From contig JAQFVV010000071.1 of assembly GCA_028023455.1 (NCBI GenBank), positions 5,038,650 through 5,102,649 of the forward strand: a stretch of DNA of 64,000 nt. Reading direction: 5' to 3'. The stretch comes from Epiperipatus broadwayi (Eukaryota > Onychophora > Udeonychophora > Euonychophora > Peripatidae). The notes under the pieces were generated by a model that saw only the letters and a list, made by a program, of their open reading frames with translations, ran no database searches and was not told the DNA's origin. How positions within the stretch are numbered: position 1 is the first letter of the stretch; each line of letters begins with the position of its first letter. Shown piece by piece: positions 34,797 to 46,599 of the stretch. Made by a program: the position numbers and the translations under genes.

Positions 34797-34836
34797 ACCT
34801 CATTGATAATGCCAGTAGCAGAAACCAGTCTGGGGT
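34797..34836 (+). ncRNA. Hammerhead ribozyme motif, family B, core mutated
   Basis: Perfect stem II TGC-CAGTA-GCA, GAAACCAGTC and a six-pair stem I, but the core reads TTGATAA instead of CTGATGA, so C3 and G8 are lost. Combining this copy's stem II with the 34588 core gives the family consensus. Confidence 0.65.
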
Positions 34837-34977
34837 TGAGGATATTCTCAAAGCTTGTTAAGAGCTTATTTTGCGAGCTCTATATATAACAAGTGAATAA
34901 GATATACATAATACAGTTTAACTTCATTATTTAGATATATTTAAATTTAACTTCATGACATATATTTTTAGATATAT

Positions 34978-35140
34978 TTCAAATTTCTATTCCCTCACAT
35001 ATTTCTGAAATATATGACCAAAGACATGTGAAAAAGATAAATGATCCCCAAGATGCACATTTTGTGGTGAACCAGCACTCATCAGTAGGCCCAGATTACA
35101 ATCTCATATATGACCACCATTTGTTCAGTATTTAAATGAC
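34978..35140 (-). repeat. Family C fragment with hammerhead remnant
   Basis: Minus strand CTGATGAGTGCTGGTTCACC around 35058-35090, then AAAA where GAAA is expected. The G10.1-T-G stem start supports GTGC as the ancestral C stem II. Flank aaagataaatgatccccaag matches other C copies. Confidence 0.55.
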
Positions 35141-35144
35141 TTCA

Positions 35145-36130
35145 GTTTGATTTATAAATGGCAAACTTTCAGCACCCGCAAATACAAAACATTTTATGCA
35201 AATATGTTAACGATTATTACTAATTTATATGCTATTGATAAATATATACAAAGCAAAGATATCTCTAATACTATATCTAATTAACATGCAGTCTGTCCAT
35301 AGTAATACCTAGTTTTTATATCAAATACGAATGGATTCTATTCTTACATGGAACTAAGTTGTTATATAGGAAACTAATATAATGCCATCTTCAATTATAA
35401 AATTTACTGGTAGATATTAACATCACGTCCCCAAGTTAGGGTCACTAAGTATTTATTTTTAATAACCTAATGTAAGATCCGATACTTTCACAATTAAAAA
35501 AACAATCAATATAAAAAATTGGGATGATGGCAACACTACTTATATATATATATATGAGTTCTTTTTTTAATCCCTCACTTACATGGTGATTTATATATAT
35601 TATTTACATAACAAACTATTTTATTTTACATTATTTTTAAAGTATAGTATGTTTTCAAACAATATTCATAATTAAAATTGGGCAAAATTATATATATAAG
35701 ATTACTGTTATTTCGATTTATAGGGACATATTTTCTATCTATTCTATTCATGAACATATACTGTACACCTGTTAAATTTAAATTAAGAATCCTATTAGCT
35801 CTCAAACTTTTGAAAATTTATAAATTGCCTCTTGTCACTTCTAAATCTCCCTCTCGTTTTTTTTTAAAGTTTTATCAAGAGCTAGTAAGAAGTTTGCAAA
35901 GATTATCACATTGGAGATAAACTAGTTTTAATGCTTTTTTTCCCCTGCAACAAATAAAATTGCTTTATATATATAATTAAATTAGTTTATCGAAGCCACT
36001 TCCAATGACGCAAGTGATTTAATCCAATATTTGAACTAGATCTATGATTAAAAGATTATCAAATACGAAATATTTATGATTAAGATCGTAGTGAAATGTG
36101 AGATTTTGATGTATATTTTAAAGACGTAGT
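35145..36130. other. AT-rich sequence, nothing recognised
   Basis: No signal except short (TA)n. Confidence 0.4.
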
Positions 36131-36144
36131 ATTTTTCGTTTTTT

Positions 36145-36502
36145 TCTCCCTTGTCTTCTTTACTCTCTTCTTCTTCCTCTCTTTTCCTCCATTTATCTCT
36201 CCCACTCCCTTCTTTCTTCTTACATTCTCTCCATCCTCTCCTCTCTCTCTCTTTCTTTATTTTTTATTCACCTTCTCCCTTTCTTCTCTCTGTTCCTTCT
36301 CTTCCTTCCTTTCACTCTTCATCCCTTTCCCACACCTTCTTCCTCTTTTCTTTTCTCTTCCTCTCCTCTTTTTTCTTTCTCTCTCTCTACCTTCCTTCCT
36401 TTATTATTCCACTTTTTCCTCTCTTTCTTCTTCTCTTCCTCCTCCCTTTCTCTTCTCTCTCTCTTTCCTCCATCTCTCTCTCTCTCGCTCTGTTCCTCTA
36501 TA
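36145..36502. repeat. Polypyrimidine (CT-rich) tract
   Basis: About 350 bases almost only C and T on the plus strand. The Ser/Leu/Phe-rich open frame on plus and the Lys/Glu/Arg-rich one on minus are consequences of composition. Confidence 0.9.
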
Positions 36503-36504
36503 TA

Positions 36505-38610
36505 GATAGAATAATCTTGCACATTCCATTAATTCTCTCATTTCTCCATAGAATAGTTGTCCGTCAGATTATAAGTATCTGTGATACATTTCTTTTTTTT
36601 TAATTTTATCATCTAGCTAATAATAACTAAATGTTCATTTATTGGGCAATATATTTGTATCAATAAAAAGAAGGGGAAGGTGATGATAAATTATGAAAAT
36701 GTAGAACATTTGACTTTTTTGATTAAATTCGTTAAATTGTTCAAATATTATTATTTTTATATATGAGGTAATAACATCGTTCAACTTGTTTAATATCAAT
36801 AAAAGAGATCATCTAAATTTACAAGTTTGATATTATATTGTTTATTAGCAAAAATAAAAACGCTGAAACTGATACCCAGCATTAAGATAACACAAACATT
36901 TACCTCGAATTCGAATTTTCAAATAAAATTATAAATTTTATGTAATACATAAATTACAGAAAACTGATTAAAATTAATGTATATTAGATCTAATTTATAA
37001 CCATTATTATAATTTAAATAGTAAATTTGGCTAAAATGTTAATAATATTAATTTAACCTTGTAGAGGTCGTAGTCAGAAAAATTGCACCGGAAGTCACGC
37101 GTTATAGAAATTATTTCATTAATACTATGTTAAAATATAAAATAAATAAATTTTGCAAATTTATCTTTATTATATTTATATAATATATATATATATTTAA
37201 TTTATTTTCAATTACAATCCAGAAATTATTAAGCAGAGAAACATAAAAGTATAGAAATCATAGTAAAAAATTGAACCGTACGTTGCATGTATCCTACAAA
37301 TACATTCATTTATAGTATGTGCTAAAATGAAGAAGAAGAAAGTGAGAGTGCTATAAATTTTACATAAAAAAATATATGACTTTTTATTTATTTTCAGTTA
37401 CAATCCAGAAATTGTTTTTGCAACTACATCAGGTCTAATAATGCTGGAAGCCATGGTATCTCTCAGACTCAATTTACTATTGAATATCATACATTCTTAT
37501 GAAACATGTGCTATAATCAAAAATTATGGCTTAAATGTTATGATCTAACATTATTCACATACAAATTCACAAGGTGCCATGACATTGAAGCTATAGTCTT
37601 CATATATGCAACAATATTTAAGAAAAGGATTTATCTGTTTTTCTCAGAATAATCACTATCTCTGGAGGATTAGGATTTTTTCCTTATCCATTCTTTTCAT
37701 ACTATTTTACAATTATATTTTTTATATCATCACTCTTTTTATACAATGTTACATAATTCTAGCTAATCAGTATTTTAAATACTTCATTTTTAAAATGTAC
37801 TGTTGAATTTCTGAGCCTTCTTTTGACATCTTAAAATTTTATAATGATTTTCAAATTTTAGTTTAAATTCAGTGGGTTAGAAATATCAGCTATTAGTACT
37901 GTCCTTTTTCATAACTTTTATTTTTTTAAACTTTGGATTAACTTGAGTCTAATATCTCACTTATTGCTTATATTCATTTTATTGAGTTCATTATAACCTT
38001 CATTTTATATTAATTGAAATATAATCTAACAATACTATTCCTTCACTTGGATATTTTTATGTCCATTTCTAATTAAGATTTTTTGAAAAAAAAAACAACA
38101 ATTTGAAACTTTCTTTATAACTAAATATACTCTCACCATTTCCATCCTTTAATAGATTTTTTTCTTTCTAACATTTTAAAAGTCTTTCAAAAAATTTTTA
38201 TAATGTCTCTATAAAAATCCTCTACTTGTTCATTATATTAAAAACTTGTAAAGAAATAAACTGAATTCTATTCAACATCCAATTTTGTAACTTTATCTGT
38301 GAAATCATCAATCTCTACTACAATGTTTTTTTTTTCTTCTATATATTATGAATCCCAAATCCCATTTGTTTTTCCATTGTTTGTATCTTCACAAAAACTG
38401 TCAATGAATATTTAATCTTTTAATTCTACCTGAGAGATCATCAATCTTCACAATGTTATTTTTAGATTATGTATTTGATGAATCAATCCATTTATGCTTC
38501 CAATGGTTGTGACTTTATTTCCCACTTCATAAAGTCTGTTAAGGTCTCTTTAGCATTAAACACATATTTCAATGTAAATTTGTTTGAACGTTATTAGTTA
38601 ATAACATAAT
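36505..38610. other. AT-rich sequence, nothing recognised
   Basis: tttattttcagttacaatcc at 37390 nearly repeats 37204 (attttcaattacaatccaga), a weak dispersed repeat. Nothing else. Confidence 0.4.
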
Positions 38611-38614
38611 CTAA

Positions 38615-38766
38615 AAATTAAAACAAACAACTAATTATATTTACAGTTATTTAATTATCAAGCCAGATTTCATCTCTTACTGAAACCTTTTCACATCTCA
38701 GTAAGAGATGAAGGTCCAGGTTAATAATTAAATAATTGTAAATATACAGTTATTTGTTTCAATTTT
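38615..38766. repeat. Hairpin with about 69-bp arms
   Basis: aaacaaacaactaattatat and cagatttcatctcttactga at the left are mirrored by tcagtaagagatgaaggtcc and atatacagttatttgttt at the right, loop about 14 bp. Confidence 0.8.
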
Positions 38767-38858
38767 ATTTAGATTGATTATTATATTAAGTATATATCTA
38801 TAACAACATTGTAGACATATAATTCTGTGTTGGATATTTGACCATTGTATATATTAAA

Positions 38859-39072
38859 CAAGGCAAAACTCTCCATACAGTAGTGCCACCCTGTGCCAAC
38901 CAGAGTAATCAATGGTTGCCAGAAGGCTTGTGCATAAAATCCCCATCTAGTGCCTACTCATCCAATATCTCCAGACTAGTTTCTGCCTTGTGGCCTTCAT
39001 CAGTGAGGAGCTTTGGCTCTGAGTTCACTGCACCTAGATTATGTGCTAGTATAAGAGATGGTGATCATGTGA
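38859..39072 (-). mobile_element. Family A element, perfect 13-bp TSD
   Basis: Flanked by tgtatatattaaa at 38846-38858 and 39073-39085. On the minus strand it starts with a short inverted 3'-end piece (tcacatgatcacc), then the ribozyme and ends gagttttgccttg. 214 bp. The plus-strand open frame across it is chance. Confidence 0.9.
38968..39009 (-). ncRNA. Hammerhead ribozyme motif, family A
   Basis: Minus strand CTGATGA (38997-39003), GAAA (38980-38983), TAGTC with C17 at 38974. Stem I has one A-C mismatch. Stem II first strand AGGC faces AGGCA, so stem II is damaged by a C to G change. Confidence 0.6.
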
Positions 39073-39089
39073 TGTATATATTAAAGTTA

Positions 39090-40570
39090 TTAGTATTTGT
39101 AAGTAGCGAAATAAAAAGTCATCATTAAAAGGAAGTCTTCATTTGTAACATAGCAATCCTTAATACTTGCTGTCTTAATTAAAATTTCACATTCTAGAAT
39201 ATGAGGGCTATCATTTATCTTTCATTTTCATGATTGTAATTATAAAAGGAATGTTAAATGAATTTCCATGAAAAAAAATCACATTCTGGGATTAGCTGAA
39301 ATTTGTTAGTTGTGAAGCTAGTGTAAAATGTTTATTAACTTTTCTGTACTGATTTCTGTTAAGAACCTTAGCTTGCTTACTTCAGAAATATTGTAGTATT
39401 TCTGCTACTTTAGATCACTGTTTTACCTTTATTGTAATGGTTATTAACATAGGGTTTATTTAAAGTGCAGTTTCTGGGATCCTGGTTTTATTGATTTATT
39501 AATCCAATAAAAAATCTGAAGATGTCAGTATGTTATGGAGAGTTGACAAAGTTCAATCATCTTTATTGTATATAATGGAAACAAACTCCTCCAAGGCATT
39601 CCTTTCTTCTGGTCTCATTTTCATGCAAAGTTTTTGGAATAAAAAAATGATTTTTTTTGCTTGTTTATTAAATAGTTCTCATTATTTTTACACACTAATT
39701 GGTTAACAATTATTTCAAATAAAAATAATACACATACACATTTTGGTTTTTTCATTTATAATTTATTTTTAAAAATAGATACAGATAAACTTGACCTTAG
39801 CATTAACAAAGAAACTTACAGTGTAGGTTCCACTGCATTTTATGTGTAACTGATTGGGAGTGTCATTACCTGTCAGAATTGACAGTGTTAAAATCAGTTC
39901 AAATATTGTATTAATAATAAAGCACATATCAGACTTTAAAGGAGAATTTGACAGATTAATCACAAATCCACATTTAAAAACTAAAAATAAAATAAAAAAT
40001 AATTTATTTATTTTGTGAAATGTTTTCTTTCATATCATATATGGTATATTACATCATTTGTTCTTATTTGCAACTTTTTTTTTAATATTTGCAAAGTTCA
40101 AATATGATTTGCTAAAATATTTTTCTTTTGTAAAATTAAATTACAATGAAATTAAGTTCAATTTATTGAGCTTTAATATAAAATGATTTTATACAAAAAT
40201 GAAAGGTTGAGAATTTTCAAAAACTTCCACCAGGTGTAACAATAGAAAATATCAGAAGTCAAAATAGTTAAATTTTAAAAAAAGTTCCATTGATAGAACA
40301 TAAGCCTACAGATGTCAAAATGATAAGATCTATTATGCAAGGCAAACACTTTTAATATCAGTTATCCACCTGAATCCTTCTGCATTAAATACAGAAATCT
40401 AAAGTTAACAATTGAAGAAGTACTTTATATTAGACATATTTTTTATATTTGTTTACTGTTAAATTTTATATTTATATAAGTATTTTTAAAAATTTTTTTT
40501 TTTTTGCTTTAGAATATGAGACTCATAAAAATGTTTTTATCAGAAAACTATAATAAATATTTTTTGATAA
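39090..40570. other. AT-rich sequence, nothing recognised
   Basis: No signal. Confidence 0.4.
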
Positions 40571-40576
40571 TAAATT

Positions 40577-40715
40577 TGAAAACAGTTGGTTAGAGCATTA
40601 TCTTAAAATTCAATTCTCAAGAATATAAGGGTTCAGGTTCAAATCTGATTCTAGTACAGTTATTGGTCAGGCCAGTAATACCTGAAGAAGAAGGGAGAAT
40701 AATACCTCTCAAAAC
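40577..40715 (+). mobile_element. tRNA-derived SINE (S3)
   Basis: A box CAGTTGGTTAGAG, B box GGTTCAAATCTG, then ggtcaggccagtaatacctg. Matches 26266-26400; the tail is short. Confidence 0.7.
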
Positions 40716-41199
40716 ATCAGACAAATACTATCATAAACATGATCCTAATAAATAGAACTATTTTATAATCTTATATATTCAATCATAATTTTGTAATTAT
40801 AAACATAGATAAAAATTCATTCACAGAAATAAATATATCTGTTTAAGATCACACAGTTAAAAATCATAAAAAATAAACAAATGAGAAAATCAAAAAAATT
40901 GACAAAAATGAAGAGAAAGAATTAGATTTAAGGGTTGAAAATCTTAATTTGACTTTAAGAAGCTATTATTGTAATCATAAAAAAAAAATGAAAAAAGATT
41001 GCAAGGTGCAAAAATCATTGAAACTGGTCCAAAATAATCAATAGTTAAAATTCTGAAGGAAAAGTTGTTTAGAACTTTCAGAACAGCAGTATAAAATAAA
41101 GTGCAATGAGGTAAATAATTATAAGGAAAGAAGGAAGTTAGGAAAGATAGATAACGAAAAAGATTAATAGTTTAATGTAATGATATAAAAAAAATTCAT

Positions 41200-42900
41200 G
41201 GTGAATATAAATGCTGATAAATATACAACCTGGTGAAATCTAAACAGAAAAGGACAGTCAAAATAGAGAGTTATGTGGAAAATGCTCATTAGAAATAGAA
41301 ATGTAAAAGATGGTCAGAATATTGCTTTGAATTATATTAAGCAGACAGTGATGAAGAACATTGAGCAAAAAATAGTGAAAGAGTTTATTGAAATTGCAAC
41401 ACCATATTATAATAGTCAAGATTATATTTTATTAGAAGAAATTAAATAAGTAGTAAATAAATAGAAGAAAAGTAGAAGACATGTAATTATTAGAATATTC
41501 TCATTCTTCTACCCTTTAATGCAAAAATAATTTCTTAATAAAACTTCTTTATTTTTCTGACAGTTTGACTGTTAAGCAGTCTTCATCAGAGCTTTAGTTT
41601 CGACTGTTCAGCAGTCTGCATCAGAGCTTTTTCAACCTTCCTCTGCAAGGTTGAGAAAGCTCTGATGAAGACTTCTGAACAGTTGAAACTGTCAGGAAAA
41701 TAAAGAATTTTATTAAGAAATTTTTTTTGCATTAAAATGTTTATGAAAGGAGTTATTATAAGCAATATATAATTATTAGAATAATTGAAAAAAATGGTGA
41801 GATAAGATGGCCATATATATACATTTTAATTTCCAGGCTACATTTTTTAGAAAGTAGATAAAGTACCTAAAACATGGATAAAATCATTCTTATTACCAAT
41901 TTACAAAGAGAGGCAAGAGAAACTAAGTGAAAATTACAAAACCACTGTACTAACTCGGAAAAGTTGTACTGAATGTCTCAATAGATTAAAGATCCAGATC
42001 AAAAACATGAGGTAAATGAACAAGTTAATCTAAAAAAAAATGAGTAGAAGCACCATGCAACAGATATTATTATTCCATCTATTTCACAGAAAAGCAAAAG
42101 AAAGAATCTAAATCTGTGTTTTGTTGATTTTTAGAAGTTGTGTTAGCATTTACCAAAAGGTAACTTAATCAGTATTTGAATCATATGGCAGAATCTTAAA
42201 ATAGTTAATATTATAATGGATATGTATAATAATCCAAAATTATCTATGGGAATGTGTCAAAACAGAAAACTGGTTTAAAATGGGGAAAAAGATAAAGTCT
42301 CACCTAAAAATATTCTCCATATACCTGGAAAAAGTAATGGATAAGATAAGTAAAAACATAAAGAATATTCAGTGCGTGGAGTGAAAATAATATTGTAGAA
42401 TCTGCAGAGATATAACAATCCTTAAAGAAATATTGAAATATACATTATATATTTTGAATAAGGTATCAAACAGTTTGATTTGTGCATAAACATGGCCAAA
42501 ATAATTGAATTTATGCATGAATGAGAGAAGATAAGGAGAAAATCAAAATTACTACAACTGTACTAAAGCAATGCAGAAAATTTTTTGTATCTTAGAAGTA
42601 ATATCTTTAATAATCTTGATTGTGAAAAGGATATAAAATTAAGATTAGCTAAGAATTTATTTACAAGCTATGAATAAGATGTGGCAAAAACAAACATTTA
42701 TGTATATTTATTACAGAATTACGAGGTTATGAAATGTGGATGATGTCAAAATATTCAATGAAAAAAATATTGATGTTTGAAAGAATATGCTACAAAAATT
42801 GTTGAGAACTGAATGAATGCAAACAGTTTTGAATGAAGAATTACACAAAAATGTTAATGGAAGAAAATTATGTTGACGCAAATTACAAAAGAAACTAGAT
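41200..42900 (+). pseudogene. Heavily decayed non-LTR reverse transcriptase
   Basis: Scattered in-frame words recall a reverse transcriptase in the right order: VPKTWIKSFLLPIYK near 41857-41905 (the fingers motif W-K/R-x5-IPIYK), a NYK segment after it, LEKVMDKISK near 42330, CEKDIKLRLAK near 42615-42655 and YEMWMM near 42735 (compare Y-G-C-E-T-W). Stops and shifts occur every few dozen codons, and the YADD motif is not visible. A hairpin element is inserted at 41515-41736. Clearly dead and old; clade uncertain. Confidence 0.45.
41515..41736. mobile_element. Hairpin element (family D) with hammerhead-like sequence
   Basis: tttaatgcaaaaataatttc at the left mirrors gaaattttttttgcattaaa at the right, and the arms run about 90 bp. 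Each arm contains CTGATGA followed by AGACTGCTTAACAGTC-type hairpin and (G)AAACTGTCAG. A degenerate relative lies at 63470-63690. Confidence 0.8.
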
Positions 42901-42904
42901 GTTT

Positions 42905-43445
42905 GTTCATATATGCTGATTGAATGATTATTGGAAACTAAAAACTCTTATTTTTTTGGTATTACATAAAGCATAAACAAAAATGGAGCTACATTAAATT
43001 TAATATGGTGCTAATTATTATTTGCTCAGGAGAAAGTTAATAAAAAAATCCTCATATGTCTGTGATCCCTGAGCCCATAGATAGTGAAAGTACCTATACT
43101 TATAATAAATATATCTATAGATATGTATGTGTTTTTGTTTTTCAATTTTACTATTTGTTTTCACAAAAAAATATTTATTATGGTTTTCAGATATAAACTA
43201 GAAACATTTTTACAAATATTGTACTGTAAAACAAGAAAAAGAAGATATTTTTTAAATGTTTGTATAAATACAAAATTAAACCGTAAACAAAAAAAAATCT
43301 GATAAAAAAAAAGATGCAGTTTTAGTTTTTAGTTTTAAAATTGTTTCAGTCTAAATTTCCTCACTTAGAATTATGGAAACATTATACCTAAAATTAATTC
43401 CAGCTGTTAATTGATAAGTTATTTGATTTTTTTCTGTTTTTTTAA
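42905..43445. other. AT-rich sequence, nothing recognised
   Basis: Low-complexity A/T; short frames are not credible genes. Confidence 0.4.
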
Positions 43446-43448
43446 TTT

Positions 43449-43468
43449 TTTTTTTTGGGGGGGGGGGG
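43449..43468. repeat. T-run joined to G-run
   Basis: About ten T followed by about twelve G, then gatttt. See 25179. Confidence 0.95.
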
Positions 43469-43569
43469 ATTTTATATAAAGTAACTTATAAGGATAACGC
43501 CGTTTCATTATAAGAAAAAACGCTAACCAATAATCTAATCATCTGCCAAATAATGAGGTTTTTAATTTG

Positions 43570-44022
43570 CTTTCTCACTATATGTATCGCCACATATTGC
43601 AAACTAGAGTAATCAATGGATGCCAGAAGGTTGTGCATAAAATCTCCATCTAGTGCCTACTCATCCAATATCCCCAGACTAGTTTCTGGCTTGTGGCCTT
43701 TGTCAGTGAGTAGCCTTGGATCTGAGAGCACTGCACCTAAATATTAAGATCTAATGCAACCCTCCAGCAGCCACCTTTTATCTCCACTTAATTACAAAAC
43801 TATGAGTCTTAAATTGAAAACACCTTAATATTTTTAATCCAAGTTCATTAGCTTATATAGTCATATAGTCTGGGGATATTGGTTGAGTAAGCACTAGATG
43901 AGGATTTATGCACAAGCCTTCTGGCATCCATTGATTACTCTAGTTTGCAGTGTGTGACAAGTGAGTTTTGCCTGTTTTAATAACAGTTATAAGCAAGCAT
44001 AAGAAATGGTGATCATATGATG
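43570..44022 (-). mobile_element. Family A element, composite
   Basis: Minus-oriented part with hammerhead at 43671-43712 and ccaaggctactcactgac upstream of it, then a second piece in plus orientation from 43868 (agtctggggatattgg, ribozyme truncated) ending gcctgttttaata and an inverted gtgatcatatgatg tail. Confidence 0.75.
43671..43712 (-). ncRNA. Hammerhead ribozyme relic, family A
   Basis: Minus strand CTGACAA (43700-43706; G8 to A), GGC/GCC stem II, GAAACTAGTC with C17 at 43677, five stem I pairs. Confidence 0.6.
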
Positions 44023-44029
44023 TTTACTG

Positions 44030-44355
44030 TGTACTTTAAATAATAATGAATACCCAATTACTGGCTAATAAGCAAAAGATTGACTGCATTAGATAAAAAT
44101 CCAACTATCTAAAACAAAATTTTAAAAACTTATCTAAAAGTGCTTAAACAAAAGCTCACACTGCACAAAAATCTACTATTCTATTACCTGAGGTTCAAAT
44201 TGAGGTGAACACTTTTTTGCAGATAGCTTATGAACAAGTTCAATTAAAGTCAGACTTTATATAATAACAAATTTCAAAGAGATCTTCTAATCATTAAGCA
44301 TATTTTCCAAAAGGAAATTTGCTAACAAGTAAAAGTGGAATATTTCGTTCATCTT
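44030..44355. other. AT-rich spacer, nothing recognised
   Basis: No signal. Confidence 0.4.
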
Positions 44356-44359
44356 TGAG

Positions 44360-44616
<257 letters not shown>

Positions 44617-44652
44617 GTGATGTTTCTAAGATAAACTGTATTTGTCTTAGAG

Positions 44653-45165
44653 AGTTATAAGAGTTTTACATAGCTTAGATTTTTACATGGGCAATCTGTA
44701 GTTGTAGGTTTACATATATAAAAATTGATTTATTGCTTTACACAGGATTGCAGGAATACTGTGAATTAGTTATAAGGATTTTACATAGCTTGGATTGCTG
44801 TGGTTATAAGGGCAATCCGTGGATGTATGTTCGCATATGTAAAAGTTGATTTACTGATTTACATGAGATTACAATTTTTTTTTTATGCTGTGAATTAGTC
44901 ATAAGAATTTTACATGGCATGGATAGCTGTGGTTACATGGGCAATCTGTAGTTGTAGGTTTATGTATATACAAGTTGATTTATTTATTTACATAAGATTA
45001 CAAGAAATTTTATATCCTGTGGATTAGTTACAAGGGTTTTACATAGCTTGTATTGATATGGTTACATGGGCAATCTGTAGTTGTAGGTTTACATATAGAA
45101 AAGTTATTTTATTGATTTACACAAGATTACATAAATTTTACATACTCTGACTGCTGTATTTACCA
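44653..45165 (+). repeat. Minisatellite, four imperfect copies of about 129 bp
   Basis: agttataagagttttacata starts a unit at 44653; equivalent starts lie at 44768, 44897 and 45026. Each unit has gggcaatctgtagttgtagg and gttgatttattgatttacac. Spacings are about 115, 129 and 129. A partial fifth unit follows. Confidence 0.85.
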
Positions 45166-45169
45166 ATGC

Positions 45170-45990
45170 AAAACAAGTTTAGTTTTATGTGGTTGGGTTG
45201 CCTGGATAACATAGGCAAGGGACTAGAATTTCCATGAGAGTGTGGCAATTGTCTGTGAGGTCCACACTGATATGAGATCAATGTGTTATTTATGATTTTT
45301 TTAGAATGCTAAATCATCTTCTCCTTTTTTATCTTATTATTATTATTATGATGATGTGATTATTGGTAGGATGATTAATATAGATTAGCTGCTCACCAAC
45401 ATGGATTAGTTAATCTCTGAATTTAAGAATAAGTGAACATAACAGTTTTTCTTCTTAGATATCTGATAGATATTAACTAATATAATTTGAGTGTGTGTGC
45501 ATGCAAGTTGACTGCCTTTTATATTTGCAATCATGATAGAGAAATTTAAATTAAAGTCATCATGTTCTGGAGGCTAAAAAGTCATCAGACAGAATGGTTG
45601 TTGAAAGCTGAAGTCAGAGAAAGGTTAAGAATCAGTGGTTTGTAAGCCTATGGTGCTTTCACTGGGAACCATTTCCCCCTACCTATAACAGAATCACTAT
45701 CAAGCAGTGGAGTGGGGTCCATGTATGTGAGAAAAACATGTTTTCCATTTAGTAATTAGTTTTCTTTTATATAACATTTTTTTTATTTATAATATTTTTA
45801 AAGTTTTCTGAATTTTTTTTTATCATAACAATAACAAAATCTGGCTGATTGTTGAGTGTTAAGAAACCCCTACTTTCAAAAGCTGTGCTCTGGTAATACT
45901 TTTTATATTACTTTTTGTTTTGTGTAAACAACTTTAAAACCAAGTACATACAGTGTAAATAAGTTGCACCATTGTTTACAATCATGGCAT
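45170..45990 (+). repeat. RTE 5'-region-like fragment and unrecognised sequence
   Basis: 45346-45640 follows the same order as 47535-47865: gctgctcaccaacatgg, a tgcaatcatgatagag region, ctggaggctaaaaagtcatc, and a gctgaagtcagag stretch. It is thus a copy of the 5' untranslated region of the RTE element without its coding part. The remainder is unrecognised. Confidence 0.5.
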
Positions 45991-46061
45991 AGTTCAAAGA
46001 TATTAGTATTAAGTATAGAGCTCGCAAATAAGCTCTTAAAAAGCTTTGCAGAATATCCCCA

Positions 46062-46101
46062 ACCCCAGAATGGTTTCTGCTACTTGCTTCCTCAGTGAGA
46101 T
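46062..46101 (-). ncRNA. Hammerhead ribozyme motif, family B
   Basis: Minus strand CTGAGGA (N7 is G) at 46089-46095, GAAA at 46074-46077, C17 at 46068, six-pair stem I. Stem II (AGC against GCA) and stem III (ACCATT) are weakened. Confidence 0.55.
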
Positions 46102-46444
46102 GCTAGAATATTCAAGCATTAGATTAAAAATACTAGGATAAGCCCAGCACTTTATCTAATGGATAACTATTAAGTAGAAAATCTGAAATTTTCAGGCATC
46201 CATATGTTTTCCAATCCAGCTATCTAACTTAAATAGCCATATGGGATTGAATTAAGTTCAGACACATCATATATTAATAGCTTTAGCAATATAAAATTGC
46301 CAAAGATTTATTAGGAAAAAAAAAATCAAGTCAGATGTCACATGACCTAATTTAAAATTTCAGATTTTCTACTTAATAGTTATCCATTAGATAAAGTGCT
46401 GGGCTTGTCCTTGTATTTTTAATCTAATGCTTGAATATACTAGT

Positions 46445-46484
46445 ATCTCACTGATGAAGTCAGTAGCAGAAATCGGTCTGGGGT
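46445..46484 (+). ncRNA. Hammerhead ribozyme motif, family B
   Basis: CTGATGA at 46451-46457, GAAA at 46469-46472, GTC with C17 at 46478. Stem I has six pairs including wobbles. Stem II is reduced to two pairs (AGT against GCA). Every invariant core base is intact. Confidence 0.6.
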
Positions 46485-46599
46485 TGGGAATATTCTGCAA
46501 AGCTTGCTAAGAGCTTATTTGCGACTTCTATATATAACATTTGTAATACAAACTTGTTAAATTAGGTCATGTGACATCTGACTTGATAATGATTTTGAT

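Larger units (their letters stand above)
34441..34892. mobile_element. Family B retrozyme-like element, 9-bp TSD
   Basis: Flanked by gtgaataag (34432-34440 and 34893-34901). Two hammerhead cores lie in opposite directions: minus at 34561-34600 and plus at 34797-34836. Ends include gtcacatgacctaattt at the left and agagcttattttgcgagctc at the right. The body between has tctgaaattttcaggcatcc and agctatatgggactgaa. Non-coding. Confidence 0.7.
46015..46595. mobile_element. Family B retrozyme-like element, palindromic
   Basis: Left half minus-oriented (tatagagctcgcaaataagc start, ribozyme 46062-46101), right half plus-oriented (ribozyme 46445-46484) and ending with ttaaattaggtcatgtgaca. A second inverted junction lies at about 46318. 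Non-coding. Confidence 0.7.

Noticed and set aside
36151-36603. 150-codon open frame rich in Ser, Leu and Phe
   Set aside because: It is a translation of a C/T-only tract; no start context, domain or non-repetitive sequence.
44653-45165. CRISPR array
   Set aside because: Units of about 129 bp repeat as a whole, without short repeats and unique spacers, and the genome is eukaryotic.
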